From: Leucocoprinus leucothites
Taxonomy: Eukaryota > Basidiomycota > Agaricomycetes > Agaricales > Agaricaceae
DNA: 64,000 nt
Direction of reading: 5' to 3'
Assembly (NCBI GenBank): GCA_013368445.1
Contig: JAACJO010000046.1
Location: forward strand, 62,001 to 126,000
Shown here: positions 1-12,105 of the stretch, in pieces
How positions within the stretch are numbered: position 1 is the stretch's first letter
Layout: each line of letters starts with the position of its first letter
The notes under the pieces: generated by a model
Databases searched by the model: none
The model's input: only the letters and a program-made list of their open reading frames with translations
Told to the model about the DNA's origin: nothing
Made by a program: the position numbers and the translations under genes

Positions 1-199
1 CAACCCCTCACAGCCTGGTTTAAATCTCTTAGGTAGCCAGAAACCACAAGTGAGCCAAGTAGCAGTTAAAATACCTAAGGAGCACAGAGGCCATTCCATT
101 GTACCATGGAGCCATTTTAGCCCTCTCACCATTCACATAGTCCACCTACATTGTATTAACTACCATGGTCTAGCAAAGTCATACAATGTATCAACTCAC

Positions 200-412
200 A
201 CAGGGCCAGTGCATTTGCTGGTGCAGCCACACTACACTAGCAGGCCCATGGGTACTTCCCAGGCATAATGGCACATGGGTACTGCCCAGGCATAATGGCA
301 TATGGTCACAATTTTCCAGGTGGTACCACACTGCTCACACAGGGCTGGGACATTTGCTGGCAAAGCCACACTACACCAGCAGGCCCATGGGTTTCTTCCA
401 GGCACAATGGCA
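200..412. repeat. 27-bp tandem repeats inside a ~139-bp duplication
   Basis: Two adjacent 27-nt units, 247-273 and 274-300, each start with CATGGGTACT and differ at one base. A third, more diverged unit lies at 386-412. The sequence before the first and third units (about 200-246 and 339-385) is also duplicated, so a segment of about 139 bp was duplicated in tandem and the short unit then re-amplified in the first copy. The repeats stay open in some frames only because the unit length is a multiple of three. I see no gene here. Confidence 0.8.
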
Positions 413-2490
413 CATGGCAACAGTCTGCCAGGTGTTGCAGCACAGTGAGGATATGTAACATGCCAAGGGAGGATCAGCAGGTTGTGGACTAGCTGATGTG
501 AGGGGGCACATAGCATGTTGGAGCTTTGGTATTGATGTGTGATGAAGAGAAAAGTTGGGGACTAGCACTACACTGGGAGGCATGAAACCCACTCCTGGCA
601 TAACAATATGGCAGAGTGCCAATTGGAGCAGCAAGATAATAACAGAAAGTATGCCAGGCCAGAGAACTGGCAAGTGACATATAGGCATATAAGTTTATCA
701 GGTACATGATGTGGTGAAAAAGAATAGTGGAATATATTTCCTAGATATTATGTATATATATATCTGAGGTAGAGGGAGGCCAGCTGGTATTTTGGGTAGC
801 ACACCAATCAATGTCAGATATTGTTTTCATTATGCCTTCTTCAACTAAGAGATCTGTCTGGTAGCGAATATTGCCAATAGAAAACTTGGCATTCTCAATT
901 GCCCTTAACTTCTAGGTTTTGGATTGATAAAGCCAGTGGGCAGCATCCTTGTAGCTGAGGCCATATCATTGTTGAAGAGCTTTTATCTCACCATGGAGGG
1001 TAAGAAGTTCCTATTGGGTCAATCCCTAGTGATCTATGACATGAGGGATGTGGGACCAAAAAGGATATGCAACACACCAGCACAACAGGAGCTATAACAG
1101 TGCCAGCATTGATGAGGTGAGTAGCCAGTGGAAGCAAGGGCTGTGACTGGAGAAGATACATGAATGGTTGAATGTACTTCAAGGGGGGTGAGGGAGGGCC
1201 ATAACTGGCCTAATTAGATAATCAGTGCCAGCAGGTCCATGATCAGCACTGGGGAGTAGAGGATCAGCACTGGCAAAGTACACATTGGGAACTAGAATGA
1301 AATGAGGAAAAACAATAATAGGCCAAACTTACACCACCAGGAGCACTGTGAATGTTTAAAGAGTCCTTCATTTGCTTAGCATGGAATGCTGCTTCAGTAG
1401 CATCTTTGAGGAATGTTGGAATGAGAAAATGTATGCTCTCTGGCATCATAGAAACAGAGAATTGTGTGGGGGTATCAACAGATAACTGACTGGATAGTGT
1501 GGGCTCAGGAGGTGAATTCATGTCTATTGGGTTGTAAGTTGATATGGGGTATGGTTATATGAGATGCAATAAAGAGCAAAGTATAGATAATCACTATCAC
1601 ATGATGGTTGACAAACTATGTGACCTTTGCATCAGAATGCTGTGAGTCATGATGCTGCCCTTTCAATTTTCCACAAGCTCTCTTGACCACAGCAACAGAC
1701 ATTGGCAAATAGAGATTGTGCAATATGTCTGCACCAACTGCTGTTATTGTTTTGAAAATGCTGGATATGTTTGAGGAGATGTTCTGGCAAGCCATTTGGG
1801 ACAGCACAATTCTCAAGGTACTGCAATTGAAAAAATCAGAACTTGTAAGTATGAGATATACACAGGGGCCATTTGAGTATTTCCTGACATCAATAGAAAA
1901 AACTTTTCAAACATATGCAGAACAATGATGCTGATGTGAAAGTGGCATTTGAGTAGCACCAGTTCATGCTGAGTTTGATCATGGATTGGTGGCAGAAGGA
2001 GCAGGATCTGGGTTTTATCCAACAACAACAGGAGGCTCTTTAACGTCTTGAGAGCAGAAATGTGAGTACATTTACACCACAAATGACGGCTTTGTAAAGT
2101 TATTTTCCTAGCAGCTACAGGTAATGCCAACTACACCTGGAGACTTATCTCTAGATAAGACAGCCTGTTATACAATTCCACTAGACCTAACATCCACACT
2201 GTGTACTACCACCCCTAGTCACTAATCCATGGATCCAGCAGCACCTGCCCCTACATCAATAGTGCTGAACCCACCTGTCCATGTGCCGAACCTGCCATTT
2301 TTGCCAGCACCCAGTCATATTGCTTACAACATGACAACATGGGCCTGCCCTCAACCCAAACCTTGACCAAGAGTTGCATTAAAATCCACAACACCCTCCT
2401 CATTATCTCTACTATCACCAGGGCCTGATCTTGAGGTACAAGTAGCATCGAAACCAAGAAGTACTGGAGCCTCACCAGCATCCATTCCCA
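413..2490. other. No supported gene; transposon-like debris
   Basis: Short open frames occur on both strands, the longest about 105 codons, for example around 1264-1521 (minus) and 1716-1928 (plus). None shows a recognisable domain, a convincing exon chain or agreement with a neighbour. The stretch resembles decayed repeat sequence like the rest of the first 9 kb. Confidence 0.4.
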
Positions 2491-2510
2491 ATGCACTCAC
2501 TACTTCTACA

Positions 2511-3723
2511 ATGCTGGTTCCAGTCATTACTGGGCCAAGCAGACCATTACATGCTGCTGATAAGGAACACATTTACAATAACATGCCATACATGGAATCA
2601 GACAGATCAGAGGGTGATTATGTCCCTTCACCATTGCTCTCTCCAGCACCACTACCCAAGAAACAACAGAGGTATGAGATAAATGAAGGGATGTCATCAC
2701 CAGCAGCACCAGCAATGGAAACATTTGGTCAACTATGGAAGAGGATCAAGAAAGTGCAGGAGGAAAAGATGAAGACTAAGGAGAATAAGGGGAAGGAACA
2801 TGTGTTGGGTAATAACTGGCATACCCAACCTGGGAACATGAAACAAAAACCAGCACCAAGACTGGCAAACTGCTGACCAGCACAACCATCGAGTCTCCTC
2901 AATTCTCTCCCTTGTATAATAAAGTAGGAAAAATGTGTGAGAGAGACATCAGTAGAGGGGCATGTGTTCATTGCTGGATTCTGAAGGCAAAATGTTCAGT
3001 GAAAGAGATTCACCAAAGACTCAATGGTGGAGGAGAGGTTGGGAGGGGTGCTAGAAACAAGAGAAAGCAAGGATATGAAACTGGAGTTAAGACCAGAAGG
3101 GACAGCAACAAAAACTGTCACTCTGTGAAGCAACCAATAATTCAGAGTGCTGGGAGAGCAATCGCTGCAGCATGGCACTCAACACCCCATCTCAGCACTC
3201 AATGCTGTTGCTACAAATAGAACCCTCGCCCATTTACCATCCCCCTGGTGAAACACTGAAGCTTGACCTTGAAACAAGTGAGCCCTTTTCATTTTCTCTT
3301 TTCCTAGCTAGTTTCAATAACAGGCTCATTGTAGTTGAAAATGGTATTCAATCATATAGTGAATCACTTGCATTCATTGCTGACTGGTATGACCACCATC
3401 ACCAAGATGCCAGTAATTGACTGGTGAAAGTTGAGTGGAAGCTTCATAGCCTTGGTGGCTATTTGGACATCATGATAGGCTGAGCAATGGCACAGCTTTC
3501 AGACAATCAAGTCAATGCAATGGAACATCTTGAGTGCCTTGAGGAGGCCATCAACACTCTTATCCCAAAGGCTGATGAGGTATGTGACTTTCTTGGTCTC
3601 AACAAAGATGGCATGCCCAACATACATGGATGGCCCCCACTGGAGGAGGCTCCTGCAGTGGAGGCAGTCTACACAGGACTGCCATTGTGTTCATGCTACA
3701 TTGTTGTTCCAGGTCAAACTTAA
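2511..3723 (+). pseudogene. Broken coiled-coil/Cys-motif gene of the kind found among mushroom repeats
   Basis: Three consecutive pieces read in three different plus frames (2511-2876, 2912-3220, 3172-3723). The first is Pro/Ser-rich, then Lys/Glu-rich. The second contains CVHCWILKAKC, a Cys-x2-Cys-x6-Cys motif like half of a fungal Zn2Cys6 cluster. The third holds a helical segment (FLASFNNRLIVVENG, SLAFIADWYDHHHQ). In-frame stops lie at 3418-3420 and near 3481, after which the same frame continues into another helical stretch. I recall this order (acidic/basic linker, Cys motif, helical tail) from repeated hypothetical proteins in Agaricomycetes. The multiple stops and frame changes argue that it is dead. 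Its function is unknown and the recall could be wrong. Confidence 0.5.
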
Positions 3724-4287
3724 TACTTATATCTGATCATTACTATCCCTTTCTTTACTTGACCTATCAGCCAGGGAATAATCTCCCAAGTATCTTCACT
3801 ATAGAGAATGCCCTATGGGGTTACTCAAGTACCTGCTGCTACTTATCTACAAGATATCTTGATCATAAAGTTTGGAAGTGGGTCCATCAGATCTCTGGAG
3901 ATTAATCTAATAACTAGCACCCAATACCAGAGCTCATCCTTGGCAGTCAGCCAGCATTGAGGACATGCTGCTTAGCTAGCAGAACTAATGATGGCCATCT
4001 GGCACTAAATTAAGTTGCAAAAATGAGTCAACTTGCGAAATTTCGAGTAGTCAGAGGAACAAGATGTGAAATTTTATTCACAAGGTGTTAAAATACAGAA
4101 GGTGTCAAATTTGGAACTTGTAAGATTTTTGATGAGAAGGTGTGTCATTTTAGGTAGATGTCAAAATTTTATTGCACAACTTGCTGAAAAATGGCAAACA
4201 TGTTGCATTTTAATTTTTACACAGTATTTCACCCATACAAGTATGTACCTTTATCTGCACCCCAGTTCTTTCCTTCCTAACCTTTAG

Positions 4288-4794
4288 ATGCCATTTTTAG
4301 CCATAGGCATGCTAGGAATAGTGAGTGCAAGTCTTCTCTTTGCACTAATCAATCCAAATGTCACATACTGGGCATTTGGTTTTCCTGCAGTGCTTCTCTC
4401 AGTTGTCAGCCCAGATTTCATTTTCTCAGCAGGTACACTGTATATTGCCAAGATATCACTACCACATGAGCAGAGTCTGTCAGGAGCATTGTTCCAGACT
4501 ATGACACAGGTATGCCCTTGAGTTGTCTCAGGTGATCCTGCAGCTTACACATGTACTCCTAGATTGGAACATCAGCAGGTGTGACTGTATCAACAGTCAT
4601 TTTTGAACATGTATCTTCAAACTTGAGAACAGGGGAAGATAATATCTGCAGCTACAGATCAGCACAGTGGACATGCTATGCATTTGCTGTGTTTGCTTCT
4701 CTCCTTTTGCTTGTGGTATTCCGAGGAGTTGGTGTCCTGGGACATGGGGAATGTTCAGCTCCTTCACAGTCTGATGGTGAAAGAATGTCATGAA
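4288..4794 (+). pseudogene. C-terminal fragment of an MFS drug/aminotriazole-type transporter
   Basis: The first part (4288 to about 4509) encodes two hydrophobic helices and then LFQTMTQ, the motif that precedes late transmembrane helices in DHA-type fungal MFS transporters. An intron of about 70 nt (GTATGC ... CAGCAG) follows. The second part reads GVTVSTVIFEHVSSN, then the last helix (CYAFAVFASLLLLVVF) and a short hydrophilic tail ending in a stop at 4792-4794. Only the last quarter of a usual ~500-residue transporter is present: I found no upstream helices, and AT-rich sequence precedes it. The remaining exon-intron frame is intact, so it is either a fragment left by rearrangement or a piece captured by a transposon. 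It cannot transport on its own. Confidence 0.6.
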
Positions 4795-6451
4795 ATGAAG
4801 AAACAGCAGAGAAGATTGTCAATGGCAGTGGGAAAGCATGACAGGTAAGAATTAGAGTGTGTTGTTCATATCTGTTGTGTTTAGATATTTTGCCACTGCA
4901 ATATGTACATTGAGGCCACTTCATGAAACATCTGGGCTTCAAAGTGGGAACCTCTATCATTGCAAGACCCACTTCCACAGAGGAGATTGGCACTGCTTGA
5001 TGAGCCCCTTTAGTAGCCAGTGATGAATATTGTACTCTTGTACCCCCACCCACATTCAGGGTCATGTCAGCCTATATTCACTCTGTCTGTACAAACTTGC
5101 CATCGTCATAATATTCCTAAAGGATTTTCTGCTGATATATCAACATCAAGACCTACAGAGTCTATGGAAGTAGCACCCAGTAGTACAAGGCTGCACTAGA
5201 GTGGTATCCCCTACATCTGCTAACTCATGGGCATCAACTGCCCTTGTCATTTTTGTACAATGTCGATGCTATCAAGCAGTGAGACTATGGTGCCATTATG
5301 TGATGGGAGGGCTGTGGGATAATTTTGTGGCTGCAAGACTTGTAACTTATAATATGCACCCGTCAGAGCTTCTTTTATTTCACCTGCAGGCATGTTTCCA
5401 TGCCTCCTCGCCTTGCTGTAGAGTATCAAGCCTCTTTTGTTCTTACCCTCACACTATATATCAACCAGGGACCTCAAAAGCCTAGCTTGACTATAGCTAG
5501 CAATTGCAATTTTGAGTAATGTGATTATGATTATTATAATCCAAATAAGATTAATGAGTGAACATTATGTAACAAATGAAAAGACCGAATCAAGAATTGA
5601 ACCCTCAACCACTACTGTGCAGGCACCCCTTATGAGATAACTAGGGAAACATTACATGGGCAAATTTCCCGGTGAACCACTGAAGCTCTCGGCTTCAAAT
5701 TTTGCACAGATATACATACAGCTTGTGCCACACCGTATGCAAAATTTGAAGGAATTCCATGGTCATACCAAGACCATAGAGCGTTGCGAATACTGAAGCT
5801 TTTATTGTTTTCATCAATTCATGATGTTATGCTAAGAAATGCACCTTCGAAGAGTGATATCTCATGATGCAGAAGTGATAAATACATGATTCTTATATTG
5901 CCAGGAAGCCATGATCATCCTCTATATACTGTACAAAGATCATATAGATCCATTACTTCTGCAGTGTGCTGCAGAGCTGCCAGATGACGGTGTGTGATAA
6001 CCTTGATCAATCTACCAGAGATTGATCAACCTTCCACGAGAAGTCAAATTGCAACCAATTCTTAGATTTTTGGCATGCACATTACAGTAATGCATCTAAT
6101 ACAAATAGTAATTTTTTAGATTTTATTTCCATGGAAGAAAGACGAGATTTAGCTAGTAGTTTAACATCTGTGATATTGACACACTCTTTTGAGTGTCAAT
6201 CAGTGAACGCCCTGTGACTGGATGGATCTTGATTACATTTGCTAATAGTACAAGACATATAGAAGCACACTCTCCAAAAGTTTGAAGAAAATTGGCCAAG
6301 GTGGAGAGGAGCTATGAGCCAGTGGAACTAAGGGTTAGTTATTGGGCATTGAATCAATTGAGTTCACTAAGCCCTGGTCACCTACTGCATCTCAGACCAC
6401 TTTTTCCTGCAAATTTCCACCATCTAAGTATCTCCTGCACATCTACCTGCT
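4795..6451. other. No gene seen
   Basis: The longest open stretch (4676-5065, minus, 129 codons) overlaps the transporter fragment in antisense and has no recognisable domain. The rest is AT-rich with many stops in every frame. It may contain the 5' part of the transposon that follows, but I could not identify a terminal inverted repeat by eye. Confidence 0.4.
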
Positions 6452-8869
6452 ATGCCTGCCACCTCTGACACAGAAACCACAATTCAGGCAGCACTTGCCA
6501 AAGTGCAAGCCTCAGGGTTGAATTCCTGTAGTCATCCCAATCTCTCAATTTGCAAGGCTGCCGAGCAACATGGGCTCAGTCACCAGACTCTCAATACACA
6601 CTACAATGGCCATCAGACATGCCAGGAATCTCATTCCCATCAGCAAGCTGTCCCTCCTACTCAAGAGGAAGTCTTGAAGGAGTAGATCAAATCACTTGGA
6701 TGGCATGGAATCCCACTCTTACCAGAATCCTTAATGGAGTATGCATCACTCATCACAGGAAAGTTACTTGGCAAGAAATGGACTTCTAATTTCCGTGAGC
6801 AGCACCCTGATTTGAAGGCAAAGTGGACTACAGGGTTAGAGTGCTGTCAAGCAAAAGCCCTGAATCACCCACAGATGTCTGAGTTCTTTGACATCCTAAA
6901 GAAGGTTATTGAGAGGTACAGCATCATCCCAAGTAATATTTACAATATAGATGAGAAGGGTGTTCAGCTGGGTGTTGGAAAGTGGATGTTGGCCCTTGTT
7001 GATTGCAATCAGAAGACAGTCCATCAGATGGAGACTGGCGATTGAGAGCTTGTTACTGTGATTGAAGCAGCATCAGCAGATGGTCATTCACTTTCTCCAT
7101 CTGTAATTTTCAAGGGGAAACACTGAAATCTGGAATGGGGCTGGAAGAATCCATGCAGCACAAGGTATGTTTATGTTTTGTGATGACTGCCCAGATGACT
7201 AACCAAACCCTTGCAGTATTTTAGTATCAGAGAATGGGTGGACTGATATAGAGTTAGGTCTTAAATGGTTGATGCAAGACTTCGAGCCTGTAAGCACAGC
7301 ATGCAATCTACCAAATGGATGGCAGCTTCTTATACTTGATGGTCACAATTCACATTGTACCTACTCCTTTGTTGAATTTTGTGAGAAGAATCACATTACA
7401 CTGATATGTCTACTATCACGCACAACACACTGGCTTCAACCTTGTAATGTTGGAGTTTTTGGACCACTGGCCTCATGCTAGAAGGCAGCTGTGAACAAGG
7501 GAGCTCACAGGATAATTTCCAAATTGAAAAGTCCAACTTTCTCTTACTTTACACCCAAGCTCATAAACAAGCATTCACACCGAGTACAATCATTTCCACT
7601 TTCAAAAGACAGGAATATAGCCATACAACCCATCAGTTATCGAAGATGAAGCATTTGCACTATCTCTAAATACTACAACTCAGTCTGCACTGCCCATTCC
7701 TGTCATGCTTCCTACAACTCTCTTACAAGCAGTGGACAATACATACCAGAAATTTCCAAATACTCGGGATCAAACTTTACAAACAAAAAACAAAAACAAG
7801 AATGAAAATGAGAATGAAAACGCGGACAGAAATGAGAACGAAAATGTGAATGAAAACAAGAACAAAAACGCGAACAGAAACAAGAATGAAAACATAAACA
7901 AAAATAAGAACAAAAATGAAAATGAAAACAAACATGCTACAACACCACCACAGGATATACTTTCACTAAACACACTATCCGGAACTCCCCAGAAAGCATG
8001 TCTAGTGAATATGTCCTTAACAACTTCCATTCTCCACTCAAGTGAATATTGTGTCATGCAGATGTCTTGAGAAAGGAACAGGAAATGAGAGCATGGGCAG
8101 AAGAAGCAAGAAACCAGATCCTACATGACCATGCACCCAAACTGTTAATGGAGCATGAGAATGGTTGCAAATGAGAGCAGTTGTTCATGAAGAAGAACTG
8201 TGCCCCTCATGATGGTTGTCATACAGAGGGAGGTGCATGCCACATGACAAGCAAGGAGACAATGATGGCTTTGGCTCAAAGGGACTTTAGTGACCAGATG
8301 GATGAAGTCTATAAAGAGACATCAGCAAAGTTTAAAGAGCAGAGGGAGAAGATTAAAGCTCACAAAAAAGCATTGAGGGATGAATGTGATCACATTGAGT
8401 GAGAGGTGAAGGCTGCTGAAAAGGCTGCTGAAAGAGCTATACAGAAAGCCATAAAGATGCAGAGAAACAGCAAGAGGCTGAGGCTAAGAGGTTGAAGAAG
8501 GCTGAAGAAGCTGAAGAGGGGAAATGAAAGAAGGAGGCCAAAGCTGAGGAGAAGAAGTTGAAGAAAGCTGAGGAGAAGAGGCAGAAGAAGATCATTGAGG
8601 ATGAGATGAAACGATTACAGGCAGCAGAAAAGGGCACCAAGAAGAGAGGGAGGCCAGCAAGGCATGGTGACTTGGTATTGGGTGATATTTCAGAGGAGGA
8701 CTCACTTCCAGGTATCTTAGATGTTCTTGACCTCGACAGTAAGCTTTTCAGTCACTGTCATTATCCAGTCAAGCTGACATCCATCTCTCAGCATCCCAAC
8801 AGACCAATCAGGCTGAAATACCTGAAATTGGGGTTGAAATGGGACAAGAGGAGGTTGCTGGGTCAGTGA
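6452..8869 (+). mobile_element. Degenerate pogo/Fot1-like (Tc1-mariner superfamily) DDE transposase
   Basis: Domains appear in the expected order. A psq-type helix-turn-helix (SICKAAEQHGLSHQTLNTH) lies at about 6540-6600, followed by a CENP-B-like region (GKLLGKKWTSNF near 6760). The DDE catalytic core then starts with NIDEKG near 6945, which carries the first Asp. The second Asp is in LILDGHNSH near 7330, and the final motif is THWLQPCNVGVFGPL near 7430. A Lys/Glu-rich coiled coil follows (about 8180-8640) and includes an AT-hook-like KKRGRPARHG. The element is dead: stops lie at 6683-6685 and 7043-7045 and within 'FKGKH*', there is a frame change before 7269, and the third catalytic Asp of LQPxD is Asn. 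The spacing of 35 residues between the second and third catalytic positions fits the pogo/Fot1 group. Confidence 0.8.
7786..7932 (+). repeat. Imperfect hexanucleotide repeat (AAYRAR-like)
   Basis: About 145 bp of purine-rich six-base units such as AATGAA, AACAAG and AACGAA. In the transposase frame they encode alternating Asn with Lys or Glu, a (K/E)-N dipeptide run of nearly 50 residues. It lies between the DDE core and the coiled coil of the dead transposase. Confidence 0.85.
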
Positions 8870-11800
8870 ACAGTAACAAGTTGATGGTACAGGAGCCCAT
8901 TTGTCATCAGAGTCAATGGCTTGCGAGCAAGAAGCCAAGCTCAGGGTAATTGGCAGTGTTTGGCAGCCATGTCTTGCTTCCCTGTCACTAAGTAACAAAT
9001 TCCATTTTTGGACTTGTTGTTTTGAAATATTCATCCAAACCCCAACTCACATAGAAAAATTATATAATTTTGTTCATGCATAGATTGGAACCTATTACAC
9101 GCATTGGACAAGTTTTTCGGGCGATATTCATCCCATAGCATTGCTAGGAAGAGGAATACCCTTAAGTGTCACATTACCCTATCAGGCACAGTAGGCTGCA
9201 ATATCCACTCATTACCGTTACACCAAATGTCCTTAAGTATGCAATAACAGTTAATAGAATATATAGTCATTCTCTGGTGTTATAATCATGCTCGAGGGAC
9301 TTGGATATGTGTTTTACCATGTGGGAGTGCATATTTGGCATTTATTTCAAATGATAGGTGCACCGTTAGTGTCAAAATGCGAGGGATAGCCATCATCCAC
9401 AAAGGAGTCACTTGGGATTGTGGACTTAGTTAAAATTGTGCCCATTGTTTGGCCGTGCTTACATCGTTTCTTGTGGTCTGACGAGGGTATATATATATAT
9501 TATTTTCACCTTATCACAAGGCACTTTGTCGTAGTGGTTTGTGGTATCGTTCCAATCCCTGGTTGATTAGCGCCAATGCATCCAAGGTGTTGGTTCAATC
9601 TTTGCTGACGGTAAATTATTTTCTCAAGATTATCTTACGTCAGATTATCCAGGATTTGGGATTTGGGATTATCCAATATAAGCCGATTATTCTAGGATTA
9701 TGTTAAGATTATCCTTAGAAATTGTATAATTCCTCAGCATTGAATAGTGTACCTGCGGTCATATTAAATACGAGGATTATTAAACATTCAATAATCGTGA
9801 TTTTAATAATCATAATCGCAATTGTCGAAATCGTGATCACTTGCTATAGCCAAGCCAGGATTATCCAGGCTTTTGCGACCGATGATATCGACAGATCTTC
9901 GCTTGTTCTCGTTCACTTGCTCTGTTCGACCTCTATGTCGCTGGATCCGGCAATCCCACAACCTTCCCCGCCTATGCTCCTCAATATCTATCAACGCGAG
10001 GCTATCGACAACTGAACCCATGAATCGATGTGCGTGCTTGGGAGTGCCATGCTGATGACGAAACGGAGCTCTGCAACTCCTCCCCACATAACTGATCTCG
10101 CCTTTGCATCCCTATGCCAAACATCCTCCCTGGTAAACCCTTCTTGCGCAAAGGAACCCGAGGACTGTACCGTGTTCGTGCAACGATCTGGTCGAAATTC
10201 AACTTCAGTCTGCCCACGGGTTGAATGGAAGGCAGGTTAGTTGACGATTTATTTTTCTCTCTCCAAGTATACTAATAGCATTAGCATTTCGTCCTATCCC
10301 CAGCTTCCCTTCCTGGTCAGAGTAGTGTCTATCCTTGCCCATTCTTCCCGCCGCATGTCGGCCTCTTTCACATAAAAAATGCTACTCGGGACCCACGCAG
10401 GAACGAAGTCAACGGTGTAGATGATGTTCCCCCGTTGAACGCTGATGAGTGGGACGACCGAGTGGCAGAGTTAGAAGATCGGTAGAGGTTGGGTGAGGGA
10501 GCTATCATCAGCAACAATTGACAAGTTGTTCCACTACATGAATGGGGCGTTGAGTTTGAGTGGGATGACAAAGAACCAGAAGGTCGAATGTGGAACACCG
10601 AGGGGCACAACATCGCTCCTCCCGGTATTCTTGCTCCTTCATGTTCACGTCTGTCTCGTAGCTGACACAGGTTAGCATCCAGACAACAGGCTCCTTCTGC
10701 TACTTTCAATACCAAGTTTACATGGATGAAGAGAGTCCTATGTCACTGTCGCCTTTCAATCCCACTTACGCGCAATTTTCCATCTTCCCGTAACACAATT
10801 TCCCACTGCTTCCCTCCCCCCCACCTGCGAAAACTCCTCTTACCCCGCGATAGAGCTGTGTCGTGTTATCTTCTCTTCCCAGCTATCTCACCGAGGCAGT
10901 GATTTTAGTTGATTTTGAGGCTTTGGATTCCTCGAAGTTGTTTGTGGATGTGAGCATCCTGCCACAAATATGACGTCTGCAGAGGGATTGGTTGCTGAAC
11001 CCAATGACGACCAGGATCTTGGTGTAAATGGGGGGACGGGTTGTTCGGGTTAGTAAAAGTATGGGTGGGTTGCCGACCCTACGAATCACACACGTGCCTT
11101 GGCTGAAACACTCATTTTTCTTGCTTGCGCTAGACGTGATGAATTGACGCTTCTCATCACCACGTATCCTAGAGTTCTCGAACCATACTACCGGTCATTC
11201 CTTTTATCCATATCCAGGTAACTCGTTTCTGAGATTCAGCACCACTGATGGAGCACATCCGAAGGATTTCAGTTCCAGGTTTTTTTGTTCAAGCTCCAAA
11301 GATATAACGCGAATGTAAAATCACATATGCGCCTCGTACCTCGTATTGCTATTTTGGCACGAATTTGGAGGGTTCGTGGAGCCCCACAAAAGCAAAGGCC
11401 GTGTGGCCTCAGTGAACGTGTGAGGCTTTCGGACTTTGTGCACTCGAAAGACTTACAGCATTTGGGGCTGATAAATTTGATAAATCGCATCTCTACTGGA
11501 GATTCCGGGGGTGGCAATTGTGGCGAAAAAACATGGTATATACATATTTCAACTTCCCCGTTCACGTATAACGATAACATTGTCCATCTTTGTAAACTAC
11601 CCCACAACCTTCAGCCGGTCAATGATATATTGACAGACGTCTGACGGAAATAATACGCTTTGAAGTCCACAAATACCATTATGGGAAAGATCTTGTGCGG
11701 TGTACCTTGGTGTCGATTTTGATCGTGGCCACAGGTCCTACTTTGTTCTGCGAGGCATGTAAGTACTGATGCAACGACAGTCTGATGTGGGAACCCACGT

Positions 11801-12039
11801 ACTTGCCACTGAGGTCTCGGGCATTTGCGGTATTATCTTACATTCACCCTGCCATGTCACCCATATCGCTGCGGGCCTCAGATTTCTCGTGGTGCCGCAG
11901 TGGATTGGCGCGAACAAACGACCGATAACATCGGTAAGACCTTGTCTCCAGCGTCTCCTCATCTTGGTAATATCTCCTTGCGTTGCTTTAGTCAGGAAAG
12001 GCAAGTCAGGAAATAAAGTAAACGCAGATAGGAAATGCA
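8870..12039. other. No supported gene; several short anonymous frames
   Basis: A short TA repeat lies at about 9487-9500, and 9600-9870 is rich in GGATAAT motifs. Between 10360 and 10620 two plus-strand pieces (ending ADEWDDRVAELEDR, and EWGVEFEWDDKEPEGR) look protein-like, but I could not join them into a gene and recognise no family. The 119-codon open frame at 11285-11644 has no ATG start and no family. A 13-nt match (GTGTACCTTGGTG) near 11699 is shared with sequence upstream of gene D. Confidence 0.35.
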
Positions 12040-12046
12040 TATAAAA
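12040..12046 (+). promoter_or_regulatory. TATA box of gene A
   Basis: TATAAAA sits 66 nt before the ATG of gene A. All five genes of this family have a TATA-like sequence 60-105 nt upstream of the start codon, which supports a real promoter element. Confidence 0.55.
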
Positions 12047-12105
12047 CCTGGCCTCCTTCCACCAGGCATCCTCACCTTCATTTACTGACTTACATCTCTA
12101 TCACC

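Noticed and set aside
7770..8057. Phe/Ser/Leu-rich minus-strand frame of 95 codons
   Set aside because: It is the reverse translation of the purine-rich hexamer repeat in the transposase and has no independent support.
11285..11644. 119-codon plus frame
   Set aside because: No ATG start, overlapped almost fully by a minus frame of similar length, and no family.
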